39,653 bases of DNA from an uncultured Robiginitomaculum sp. (GTDB lineage: Bacteria; Pseudomonadota; Alphaproteobacteria; Caulobacterales; Maricaulaceae): assembly GCA_938001945.1 (NCBI GenBank), contig CALLBH010000148.1, positions 1-39,653 on the forward strand, in the 5' to 3' direction. Every line of letters begins with the position of its first letter. Positions within the stretch are counted from its first letter, which is position 1. Shown here in pieces: positions 16,669 to 24,111 of the stretch. Below the pieces are notes generated by a model. The model made no database searches and was not told the DNA's origin. It worked only from the letters and a program-made list of their open reading frames with translations. Position numbers and translations under genes: made by a program.

Positions 16669-16970
16669 CTATAATACTCCCGTTTAGCGCCTTAGTTTTT
16701 TGTGGCGCGTTTTCGTTTTTGGCTATTGAGGATACGCTTCAACAGCAGATAAGTTGCATTTTAACTTTTGTTATAAAATCACATAAATGTCTCTATGACA
16801 AGACAGCCAATACGATTTTATCACTTAGCCTAGACGCAAAGTCCGATGAAGCTACACCGCTAAATTCCGTTAATCAATCGTTAGGATGGAAAAAACCCGA
16901 TTAATTTTGACTATTATTTGCAGTGCAAATGTTGACTTTAAAATCAAAATTAGCTGGGGAAAACAAAAGA
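16669..16970. other. Intergenic region upstream of the TonB operon, with a CtrA-like site
   Basis: About 300 AT-rich bases separate the first DUF3450 gene from tRNA-Gln and must hold the operon promoter. At 16870-16884 the sequence TTAATCAATCGTTAG fits the CtrA pattern TTAA-N7-TTAA with one mismatch. No credible gene is seen; a short plus-strand frame at 16719-16904 lacks support. I cannot choose clear -35/-10 boxes. Confidence 0.4.
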
Positions 16971-17044
16971 TGGCTGGGGCGGCTGGATTCGAACCAACGA
17001 TCACGGGATCAAAACCCGATGCCTTACCGCTTGGCTACGCCCCA
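16971..17044 (-). tRNA. tRNA-Gln (anticodon TTG)
   Basis: The minus strand folds as a full tRNA: acceptor TGGGGCG paired with CGCCCCA, then discriminator G and an encoded CCA. The D arm is GCC/GGC, the anticodon loop TTTTGAT gives anticodon TTG for glutamine codon CAA, and the T arm GTTGG/CCAGC encloses TTCGAAT. The first anticodon-stem pair (positions 27 and 43) reads T-T, a mismatch. Length is 74 bases including CCA. Confidence 0.95.
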
Positions 17045-17250
17045 TCATGGGTCACGCCTGAATAAAGTCATCAGTTACGTGAAAGTGGGCGGTGTTTATC
17101 GCTGCCCTTTCGAAATTGCAACGCTTCAAATTGCCAAATATTATAAAAAATACAGCCGCCTGCCCTATCCCCTCAAAAGCTTTACAATTCGCGCACTTGC
17201 GCCGCGCGCAAAGGGCGCTATCTAGGGTATATATATAATGTGAGAAAATT

Positions 17251-19032
17251 ATGCGTACTTTCCTTCTAAGTTTATTCGGCTCCGTTGTTGGCCTCGTCCT
17301 TTTTACAATACTATTTTTCATTATCTTATTTGGCGCGATTGGCGCCATGGTCGCGTCAATCGGCTCCGAAGAAGTTGTTACCGTCCCGAGTGAGGCTGTT
17401 TTGGTCATCGACCTGACCAAACCCCTGCCCGACCAAACCGTTGTCACGCTCTTTGGGCCGTCGGGATCCAGTCTCGTCGATGTCGTTCGAAAACTCGACT
17501 ACGCGCAAGATGATGACCGCGTCAAAGGTCTGTTCATTCGCGCCAATCCTTACGGGATGTCGCCTGCGGTGGCCGAAGAATTGCGCCTCTCAATCAAAGA
17601 CTTCCGCGCCTCCGGTAAATACGTCACGGTCTTCGCTCAAGGTTTTGAAGGCACAACGCCCTCAAATTACATGGCCGTCTCAGCAGCAGACACAATTTAT
17701 CTTCAAGACACCGCAACATTCTCTGCCGCAGGCTATCGCGCCGAAGTGGGCTTTTACGGCGGCGTTATGGAAAAGTTCGACGCCAAAGCGGATTTCGTAC
17801 AGTTCCATGAATATAAAAGCATGGGCAATATTTACACCCAAGAGACGTTCACCGCGCCGCACCGCGAGGCGACATTGTCCTTGATCACATCATTATATGA
17901 CACCGTTGCGACCTATACCGCCGAAGACCGCGAAGCAATTGCAACACCAGCCCGCGCCAAAGAGATCTTCGAAGGCGCGCCCTATAGCGCTGAGCGAGCG
18001 CTGGAGCTCGGGCTTGTTGACGAGATGGGCCACTATGCCGGCGCGCGCGACGCCGCAAAAACCCAAGCGGGCGAGAATGGCAAATTTATCGATATCTCTG
18101 ACTATACCCTCCCCGTGAATGTCAAAGCGCCCGTTATCGCCTTGGTCGGCGGGCAAGGCGCAATCGTCACGGGCGGCGGCGGAGCCTCCAACCCGTTTAG
18201 CCCTGACACGATGATCGCCAGCGATAAAATGTCCAAAGCCATCACCGATGCCGCCGAGAATGAAAAGGTCAAAGCCATTATCATTCGCGTCGACAGCCCG
18301 GGCGGCTCTGCCATTGCTTCGGATCAGATTTGGGACGCAATCATTCGCGCCAAAGCCGAAGGCAAACCCGTCATCGTCTCCATGGGTCAATATGCAGCCT
18401 CGGGCGGATATTATATTGCTGCCCCTGCAGACAAGATCATCGCTCTGCCGACAACCATCACAGGCTCAATTGGCGTCGTTGGCGGTAAGGTTGCGCTCGA
18501 AGGTACATATGAAAAAATCGGCTATAACGTCGAAAGCCTCTCGGTTGGCGGCGATTACACCAGCGTCTATTCCAGTGACGAGCCATGGACACAGAAAACC
18601 CGCGCGTCTTATCGCGATATGATGGAAGACATCTATGTTGACTTCACGGGCCGCGTCGCCGATGGCCGCGGCATGGACATCGCAGATGTTCGCGAGGTCG
18701 CCAAAGGCCGCGTTTGGACCGGCGCGCAAGCGATTGAAAACGGCCTTGTCGATGAATTTGGCGGGTTAAAAGTTGCGATTGCCGCCGCCAAGGAAGCCGC
18801 CGAAATTGACGCTGAAACAGAAGTGCGTCTGCGCAAGTTCCCGCCCGACCCCACGCCGGGAGAAGCCTTTGCAGAACTGTTCGGCGCAACCGCCAATATG
18901 GACAAGCTAACATGGGCGGATATGGCCAGCCATATGGATACGCCAGAGGCGAAAATCTATCTGCAAATGCGCCGTGATTTACTTCAGCGCCAAGACATGA
19001 CGCTGCTCGCGCCTATCCCTGACATCAAATAA
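17251..19032 (+). CDS. sppA: Signal peptide peptidase SppA, long (67K) type
   Basis: The 593-residue protein has one N-terminal membrane helix (about 5-36) and two tandem S49 peptidase domains, as in E. coli SppA. The catalytic Lys189 (EYKSMG in the first domain) and Ser384 (AASGGYY in the second) form the Ser-Lys dyad of the family. SppA sits in the inner membrane with its active site in the periplasm and degrades signal peptides left after secretion. A TATAAT-like box lies only 12 bases before the ATG. A clear terminator follows. The gene stands alone, divergent from tRNA-Gln. Confidence 0.93.
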   Translation: MRTFLLSLFGSVVGLVLFTILFFIILFGAIGAMVASIGSEEVVTVPSEAVLVIDLTKPLPDQTVVTLFGPSGSSLVDVVRKLDYAQDDDRVKGLFIRANPYGMSPAVAEELRLSIKDFRASGKYVTVFAQGFEGTTPSNYMAVSAADTIYLQDTATFSAAGYRAEVGFYGGVMEKFDAKADFVQFHEYKSMGNIYTQETFTAPHREATLSLITSLYDTVATYTAEDREAIATPARAKEIFEGAPYSAERALELGLVDEMGHYAGARDAAKTQAGENGKFIDISDYTLPVNVKAPVIALVGGQGAIVTGGGGASNPFSPDTMIASDKMSKAITDAAENEKVKAIIIRVDSPGGSAIASDQIWDAIIRAKAEGKPVIVSMGQYAASGGYYIAAPADKIIALPTTITGSIGVVGGKVALEGTYEKIGYNVESLSVGGDYTSVYSSDEPWTQKTRASYRDMMEDIYVDFTGRVADGRGMDIADVREVAKGRVWTGAQAIENGLVDEFGGLKVAIAAAKEAAEIDAETEVRLRKFPPDPTPGEAFAELFGATANMDKLTWADMASHMDTPEAKIYLQMRRDLLQRQDMTLLAPIPDIK

Positions 19033-19055
19033 TCGCTTGAAACATTTATCGAAAG

Positions 19056-19078
19056 ACCCGCCGCGTGCGGGTTTTTTA
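19056..19078 (+). terminator. Rho-independent terminator of sppA
   Basis: A 6-base stem (ACCCGC / GCGGGT) with a 5-base loop is followed by a run of six Ts at 19072-19077. It begins 24 bases after the sppA stop. Confidence 0.85.
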
Positions 19079-19205
19079 TTGCCTTAACCTCGCTCCTTGG
19101 GGCTTCACAATCTATGACATAGTACAATTTAGAAATCTCTGACCACGACTTAACCTCTATGTTTCGCCCAATAAGTTGCAAACACATCCATTATAGGGGC
19201 CTTAT

Positions 19206-19625
19206 ATGTCTGCCATCCTCCATCTCGCCATTCCGGGCGGCGATCTGAAAACGACCATAAAGTTCTACACAGATGTCATGGGCTGCACGCTGGGCAATAG
19301 CGAAGAAGGCAAATGGGTCGACATCAACTTTTGGGGCAATGAGCTGACCTTGCATGAGAGCACAGAACAGCTCCCCAATGTGCGCCACGACGTCGATATG
19401 GGCGCCGTCCTCGTCCCGCATTTTGGTATTCATTTAACGCAAGATGATTTCGACGCCGTCAAAGACCGTATCGCAGCAGCAGGCCTAACCTATATTGACG
19501 AACCTTATCGCCGGTTCAAAGGCGATAAATATGAACAAGAAACATTCTTCATCGCCGATCCCAACAATAATGTGCTTGAGATTAAAACGATGAAAAATCC
19601 TGAGATATTATTCGACAAAGCCTAG
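19206..19625 (+). CDS. VOC (glyoxalase/dioxygenase) superfamily protein
   Basis: The 139-residue protein is a single vicinal-oxygen-chelate unit with paired beta-alpha-beta-beta-beta modules. Candidate metal ligands are His6 (LHLAIPG), the histidines of HFGIHL in the middle, and the Glu in NNNVLEIKTM near the end, where VOC enzymes bind their metal. The segment ETFFIADPNNNVLEIK is typical of the superfamily. AGGGG precedes the ATG. The substrate cannot be told; glyoxalase, dioxygenase and fosfomycin-resistance types share this fold. Confidence 0.82.
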   Translation: MSAILHLAIPGGDLKTTIKFYTDVMGCTLGNSEEGKWVDINFWGNELTLHESTEQLPNVRHDVDMGAVLVPHFGIHLTQDDFDAVKDRIAAAGLTYIDEPYRRFKGDKYEQETFFIADPNNNVLEIKTMKNPEILFDKA

Positions 19626-19703
19626 CTGCGCTCAGCTATAAATTATTCGGAGTTTCATTTTGCCCAAGTGTGAATACAAGTTCAATTTAGAGAGTATAGG
19701 CGC

Positions 19704-20162
19704 TTAAAATCGGAATGAATTGACCGTACCGTCCCAAAATACGGTTACATAAGACATGGTCGACTGATCCTGAGAGTGCATATTCTGCTTAAAGTCTAAT
19801 CTAAATACGCCTTTATCCCGATTACAGGACACATTTATTTGACCCGTAAGGATATCATGTCGAGAAATCGCTTTTGAAAGATCTTTGCTAACATCAAACG
19901 CATTATCCTCTGAAACGATTTTACCCGTGACGGATGCATCACGACCGTTCACTTCAGACTCTGTTGCAAAGGCAGATAAAATTAGGGAATATTTCCCGCA
20001 ATGATATTGCACATTAATAGTCGCGCTTTGAACAGCCTCCAGCTTTTTCAGAGCCTCGTAATGCTCAGGATTGTATTCAAGATTAGCAAATGCAACGCTT
20101 GCGCCCAGTACAGCCACAGTACAAATCGCGAATTTAGGTAAATGTTTAATCACAACCTCCAA
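19704..20162 (-). CDS. Small secreted protein of unknown function (partner of the protein at 20193)
   Basis: This frame encodes about 152 residues with a signal-like segment (FAICTVAVLGASVAFA) and a mature domain with two cysteines at 55 and 113. The start is uncertain: TTG 20162 gives the full frame, while GTG 20153 sits just after GGAGG. The last gene of a three-gene set downstream of the alpha/beta hydrolase, it lies 30 bases after the next gene. It shares cysteine spacing (58 residues) and a closing VTVFWDGTVNSFRF strand with that neighbour. I do not recognise a family. Confidence 0.6.
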   Translation of the reverse strand: MEVVIKHLPKFAICTVAVLGASVAFANLEYNPEHYEALKKLEAVQSATINVQYHCGKYSLILSAFATESEVNGRDASVTGKIVSEDNAFDVSKDLSKAISRHDILTGQINVSCNRDKGVFRLDFKQNMHSQDQSTMSYVTVFWDGTVNSFRF

Positions 20163-20192
20163 TTGCAGCTATAGCACAGGCTAGCGCATAAA

Positions 20193-20654
20193 TCACTCAT
20201 CGATAGCTGTCTGGTCATGCCCCGAAAGATTGTATCCATTAATTACACGACCATCCTTCGTCACCATAATATACAGCGCTTCCATTTCATCTGATTGACT
20301 TGGAACATAAATTCCAATTTTTTCCTCCGATGGAAGGCATTTTAGTTGCATAGACTTAAGATCATGAGCACCATCTAAAAATTCAGATAGAGGCTCAGTA
20401 ATATTTATCAATTTTGGCCGCCCCTGGCCAAAATATGCATACTCAACAACATACCCCGTATTTGCCGATAAAGCACCGCCTAAGAGCACCTGTATCCATT
20501 GATCATCACATTTTAGCTTATTGCGGGTAAAGCTACTCTCGCTGACGACGTGCTCACCACTCGCGGCTTTTACCATCGAAGTGGACCAAGCGGGGGCAGC
20601 GCTCCCGATCAAAAAAGTAGAAATCAAGGCCCTAGAATATATTCTCTTAAGCAT
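20193..20654 (-). CDS. Small secreted protein of unknown function
   Basis: The 153-residue protein starts at ATG 20654, two bases after the stop of the hydrolase gene; a TTG at 20663 is the alternative. A signal peptide is visible (MLKRIYSRALISTFLIGSAA, cleavage near APAWS). The mature part has cysteines at 49 and 106 and a terminal LYIMVTKDGRVINGYNL strand. Its cysteine spacing (57) and ending resemble the next protein downstream, suggesting a shared fold with one disulfide. Function unknown; secretion and operon placement are the only clues. Confidence 0.6.
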   Translation of the reverse strand: MLKRIYSRALISTFLIGSAAPAWSTSMVKAASGEHVVSESSFTRNKLKCDDQWIQVLLGGALSANTGYVVEYAYFGQGRPKLINITEPLSEFLDGAHDLKSMQLKCLPSEEKIGIYVPSQSDEMEALYIMVTKDGRVINGYNLSGHDQTAIDE

Positions 20655-20656
20655 AA

Positions 20657-21421
20657 TTAGCAATCGTTACCATAAACAGCCTCCACCTCCTCTGCCACCC
20701 CTATCAAACGCCGCAAATCATCCTCCCGCGAGAGGCTATGATCGCCGCCTTTGACAAGCGTGTAGGTTATATCCTCGCCCTGAATCAGGTCAAATAATTT
20801 GCGGCTGTGCTCCGGCGGGACGGGGATGTCTTCTGCGCCTTGCAGGATGCGTACGGGGCCATGGAACGGGATGGGGGCGTCCATGATTTGGCAGGCGCGG
20901 CCGTCCACGATGAGCTCGCGGGAAATCTCATAGGGTTCGCCATAATCGCTGGGCTCAAGATAGAGTCCCTCTTCCATAATTTGCATGCGGATTTTCTCAT
21001 CAAATCTGGCCCACATCAATTTTTCGGTAAAATCAGGCGCAGGCGCAATCAAGACAAGCGCTTTAACGCGCTCCGGTCGCGCCATCGCAGTGCGCAGAGC
21101 CGTCCACGCCCCCATAGACGAGCCGATAATAACCTGCGGGCCAGTTGTATGACTGTCGATCATATGGAGCGTATCGCGCGTCCACTGGCTGATTGTGCCA
21201 TCGCGGAAGCGCCCTTCGCTCTCGCCGTGACCGAAATAATCAAAACGTAAATAAGAACTCCCGCGCGCGTCGGCCCAGTCATGCAAGGCCGTGGCTTTGC
21301 CGCCCTCCATATCGGACTTGAGCCCGCCGCACCAAATATAACCCAAAGGGCTATCGCCGACGGACTGTTTGTAAGCCAATTTATGACCCTCGGAACTTTG
21401 CGTATATTTTAAATCGGCCAT
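20657..21421 (-). CDS. Alpha/beta hydrolase (ABHD10-like)
   Basis: ATG 21421 (MADLKYTQ) is preferred over TTG 21445. The 254-residue protein has a full catalytic triad: Ser102 in GSSMG, Asp198 in QGAEDIPVPPEH and His228 in KGGDHSLSRED. The segments YLRFDYFGHGES and GAWTALRTAMARPERVKALV are typical of the small bacterial hydrolases related to mitochondrial ABHD10 thioesterase. No signal peptide is seen, so it is cytoplasmic. The substrate (acyl thioester or ester) is not determinable. It is divergent from the glycosyltransferase with a 49-base gap. Confidence 0.87.
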   Translation of the reverse strand: MADLKYTQSSEGHKLAYKQSVGDSPLGYIWCGGLKSDMEGGKATALHDWADARGSSYLRFDYFGHGESEGRFRDGTISQWTRDTLHMIDSHTTGPQVIIGSSMGAWTALRTAMARPERVKALVLIAPAPDFTEKLMWARFDEKIRMQIMEEGLYLEPSDYGEPYEISRELIVDGRACQIMDAPIPFHGPVRILQGAEDIPVPPEHSRKLFDLIQGEDITYTLVKGGDHSLSREDDLRRLIGVAEEVEAVYGNDC

Positions 21422-21470
21422 TGCGCTCTCATCACTGGAAATCAATCTCTGCCCGATATATGGCGTAGCT

Positions 21471-22580
21471 ATGAAAGTGCTTCAAGTTGTTCCTGAATTG
21501 TCTGCCGGCGGCGTTGAGCGCACGACGATCGAAATCGCGCAGGCCTTAACCGATGCGGGGCATGAGGCCCATGTCGCCAGCGCAGGGGGACGGCTGGAGA
21601 GCGAACTGGCGGCGGCAGGCGGTATTTTGCACCGCCTTCCCGTTGATACGAAAAACCCGTTTAAAGCCGCAAAAAACGCAAAGCGGCTCGGCAAACTGAT
21701 TGATGATCTGGGCATCGACATTGTCCATGCCCGTAGCCGCGCTCCGGCATTGTCATGCGAACGCGCCGTGAAAGGCCGCGATGTTAAATATGTCACGACC
21801 TATCACGGCATTTACAACGCCAAATCTAAACTCAAAGGCTGGTATAATGCCGGCATGACGCGCAGCGACGCGATCATTGCCAATTCAGAATTTACCCGTG
21901 ACCATATTGTCAAAACCCACGGCACGGATGCGGGGCGCATTACGGTTATTCCGCGCGGCGTGGACATGGCGCGTTTTGATCCACAGACAGTCTCTAAAGC
22001 GAGAATATCACAGCAGCGCAAAGCCTGGGACCTGCCGGGGCTTAGCCCCTGCGTGCTTCTGCCCGGGCGGCTGACAGCGTGGAAAGGGCAAGAGGTCGCG
22101 ATACGCGCCCTGCCCGGATTTAAAGACGCCGTATTAGTCTTATTGGGCGACGCTCAGGGCCGCGAAGATTATGTCAGCGGCTTATGGGACTTGGCCCGCG
22201 AGCTAGGCGTGGATAACCGCCTGCGCATTCCCGGCCACAGCTCCGATATGGCCGAGGCTTACGCCGCGTCTGATGTCGTTCTATCATGTTCCACCGACCC
22301 CGAAGCCTTTGGCCGCGTCGCGGCTGAGGCGCAGGCTATGGGGAAATGGGTCATTGCCAGCGATCATGGCGGGGCGAAAGAGACGGTGATTGACAGCGAA
22401 ACAGGAGCGCGGGTTACCCCCGGCGATGCAAATGCCCTTACAATGGCCCTACAAGCAGGACCTGGCCAAGCTTTCTCGCCCGCAAAATCACGCGCCCATA
22501 TCGCGGCGAAATTCTCTGACCGCGCGATGAAAGCCGCTGTGTTGCAGCTTTACGACACTGTTCTTAGAAAACGCCAATAA
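21471..22580 (+). CDS. Glycosyltransferase family 4 (GT-B fold)
   Basis: The 369-residue protein has the two-domain GT-B layout of family 4 enzymes. The N-terminal domain opens with VVPELSAGGVERTTIEIAQA. The C-terminal domain has PGRLTAWKGQEVAIRAL and the donor-binding EAFGRVAAEAQAMGKWVIAS motif with the two conserved glutamates. Such enzymes transfer a sugar from a nucleotide sugar to lipid-linked or polysaccharide acceptors at the inner membrane face. It is alone here, not in a polysaccharide cluster, so the product is unknown. LPS core or exopolysaccharide synthesis are the likely settings. Confidence 0.88.
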   Translation: MKVLQVVPELSAGGVERTTIEIAQALTDAGHEAHVASAGGRLESELAAAGGILHRLPVDTKNPFKAAKNAKRLGKLIDDLGIDIVHARSRAPALSCERAVKGRDVKYVTTYHGIYNAKSKLKGWYNAGMTRSDAIIANSEFTRDHIVKTHGTDAGRITVIPRGVDMARFDPQTVSKARISQQRKAWDLPGLSPCVLLPGRLTAWKGQEVAIRALPGFKDAVLVLLGDAQGREDYVSGLWDLARELGVDNRLRIPGHSSDMAEAYAASDVVLSCSTDPEAFGRVAAEAQAMGKWVIASDHGGAKETVIDSETGARVTPGDANALTMALQAGPGQAFSPAKSRAHIAAKFSDRAMKAAVLQLYDTVLRKRQ

Positions 22581-22675
22581 AACGGGGTTTACCGCTTGTA
22601 ATCACGCCGATTGGCGTCATATAGCGCTATGTGCTATGCAGCACATTGTTATGAAGCCATTTTGGAGATTTACAT

Positions 22676-23212
22676 ATAGCTAGACGACCCCTCGCCGCCC
22701 CGCCGTCCCGTAAGGGCCCGCGGATTAATTCCGATATCGACAATCCTCGTGTCCTCCTGATTATGGAAGACGGCGAAAAGAAAGGTGAAGTCCCTATCGC
22801 AGAAGCCATGAATGCTGCACGCGCGGCCGGGCTTGATCTGGTTGAAGTCGGTCCGAACCCCAAGCTCCCTGTTGTAAAGATCCTCGATTACGGCAAAGTC
22901 CGTTTCGAAAACCAAAAGAAAAAGGCTGCCTCCAAAAAGCGCCAAAAGACCCAAGAGCTCAAAGAAATCAAAATGCGTCCGAATATCGACACGCATGATT
23001 ATCAGGTCAAAGGCCGCTCTATTCGTAAATTCCTCGAGCGCGGCGACAAAGTCAAAGTCACGATCCGCTTCCGTGGCCGCGAAATGGCCCATATGGATCG
23101 CGGCATTGATCTACTCAATCGCGTTAAAGAAGATTTCGAAGAAATCATGAAAGTCGAATTTCAGCCCAAAACTGAAGGCCGCTTGATGACCATGGTCATC
23201 GCGCCGAAGTAA
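22676..23212 (+). CDS. infC: Translation initiation factor IF-3, with ATA start codon
   Basis: Homology requires the reading frame to begin well before ATG 22763: the upstream residues [20 protein letters not shown] are the normal IF-3 N-terminus. In that frame an in-frame stop lies at 22652 and no ATG, GTG or TTG follows. ATA at 22676 sits 8 bases after GGAG and gives 178 residues, the usual length. IF-3 binds the 30S subunit and rejects non-canonical start codons, so an ATA or ATT start gives autoregulation. Both IF-3 domains are intact (N-terminal to about 83, C-terminal [20 protein letters not shown] onward). A strong terminator follows. Confidence 0.9.
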   Translation: MARRPLAAPPSRKGPRINSDIDNPRVLLIMEDGEKKGEVPIAEAMNAARAAGLDLVEVGPNPKLPVVKILDYGKVRFENQKKKAASKKRQKTQELKEIKMRPNIDTHDYQVKGRSIRKFLERGDKVKVTIRFRGREMAHMDRGIDLLNRVKEDFEEIMKVEFQPKTEGRLMTMVIAPK

Positions 23213-23234
23213 GCGATTTAGGTTCAAGAATTGT

Positions 23235-23260
23235 AGCCCTCGCTTTGCGGGGGCTTTTTT
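23235..23260 (+). terminator. Rho-independent terminator of infC
   Basis: A 9-base stem (AGCCCTCGC / GCGGGGGCT, one T-G pair) with a TTT loop is followed by a T run at 23255-23260. It begins 22 bases after the infC stop, so infC is not co-transcribed with rpmI/rplT. Confidence 0.88.
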
Positions 23261-23283
23261 ATGTGGGAAATAAATAATAATAG

Positions 23284-23409
23284 CCTCATCCTGAGGACGG
23301 CCCTCGGGCCGTGGACTCGAAGGACGCGGTTATTATTTTACGGCTTGGTGCATGTGGCTCGTTTCCTCGCCCTTCGAGTCCCGGGCCTCCGGCCCGCCTC
23401 AGGATGAGG
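23284..23409. repeat. Pair of inverted REP-like palindromic elements
   Basis: Two elements of about 43 bases face each other: 23284-23326 (starts CCTCATCCTGAGG, ends GACTCGAAGGACG) and the reverse copy at 23368-23409 (ends CCTCAGGATGAGG). Aligned, they match at most positions. Each contains a GC-rich inner hairpin (GGCCCTCGGGCC; GGGCCTCCGGCCC). This resembles the dispersed palindromic elements I know from Caulobacter relatives and the BIME arrangement in enterobacteria. They sit between infC and the converging lipoprotein gene. Confidence 0.8.
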
Positions 23410-23422
23410 AAACTATTATGGC

Positions 23423-24016
23423 TTACTTACCCTCATGCCCCCAACTCGCCTCGGGCACATCCACTTCCTCGCTTAAATCAAACTCAACGCGGAACAATCG
23501 TATCTTGGGCTCAACCTTATAGGGGCGCGTCATTTCATAAGTCAGTGTATCATCGCCAAAATAGAACGCCCAGACATTCGTGGTTGAAACCTCAAGTCCT
23601 GTCTCGTTGAACATATCGATAGAAAATTGATCGACGGGAAACTCTTGGCGCGTGGCCGTGCCCGCATTATCGGTATCACCGCCATATTGCGTAACTTCAT
23701 CCTCGATACCGTCTTCGTGGCGGTGATCATGTTTCAGGCGCATGCCATCGCCCGTATCGGAAATGACCCAAGTGCGTGAACGGTTATCATCGATGTTGAA
23801 ACTGATTTTCACTCCATCATCGCTGCACTCACGCATGTGCATGACCATCGGCGAGGCCGCCATATCAGCATCAGCGGCATCAGTTGAAATCAGTTTGCCT
23901 GCATAGGCTTTGCCGCAATGCTCTTGCAGGTTATCCATAAAGGCGGCTTGCGGATCATCGGCTTGGCCACATGCCGTAACGGCCAAAACACTCAATCCCA
24001 GAACAATATTTCGCAT
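23423..24016 (-). CDS. Predicted lipoprotein of unknown function
   Basis: The 197-residue protein begins with a lipoprotein signal: MRNIVLGLSVLAVTAC, with the lipobox Cys at 16. The mature part has two more cysteines (EHCGKAYAGKL and RECSDDGVK) and is acidic, with a His/Asp cluster (RLKHDHRHEDGIEDE). It seems anchored in the envelope. I do not recognise a family. It is divergent from the DUF885 gene with a 95-base gap. Confidence 0.75.
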   Translation of the reverse strand: MRNIVLGLSVLAVTACGQADDPQAAFMDNLQEHCGKAYAGKLISTDAADADMAASPMVMHMRECSDDGVKISFNIDDNRSRTWVISDTGDGMRLKHDHRHEDGIEDEVTQYGGDTDNAGTATRQEFPVDQFSIDMFNETGLEVSTTNVWAFYFGDDTLTYEMTRPYKVEPKIRLFRVEFDLSEEVDVPEASWGHEGK

Positions 24017-24111
24017 AATCTCTCCACGGGGCTGTGATAATTTGGCTTGCCCACTTGGCGCGGCGCAGCTTCCCCTTTAGGACTGCGTTAACATATTCAC
24101 AAAGGTTTGCC

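Noticed and set aside
16719-16904. A small plus-strand gene upstream of tRNA-Gln
   Set aside because: The 61-residue translation has no recognisable features and no good ribosome site; the region better fits a promoter.
17893-18390. A 165-codon minus-strand frame
   Set aside because: It is the antisense shadow of sppA with low-complexity Gly/Asp content.
23311-23610. A 99-codon plus-strand frame
   Set aside because: It begins in the REP-like repeat and runs antisense through the lipoprotein gene.
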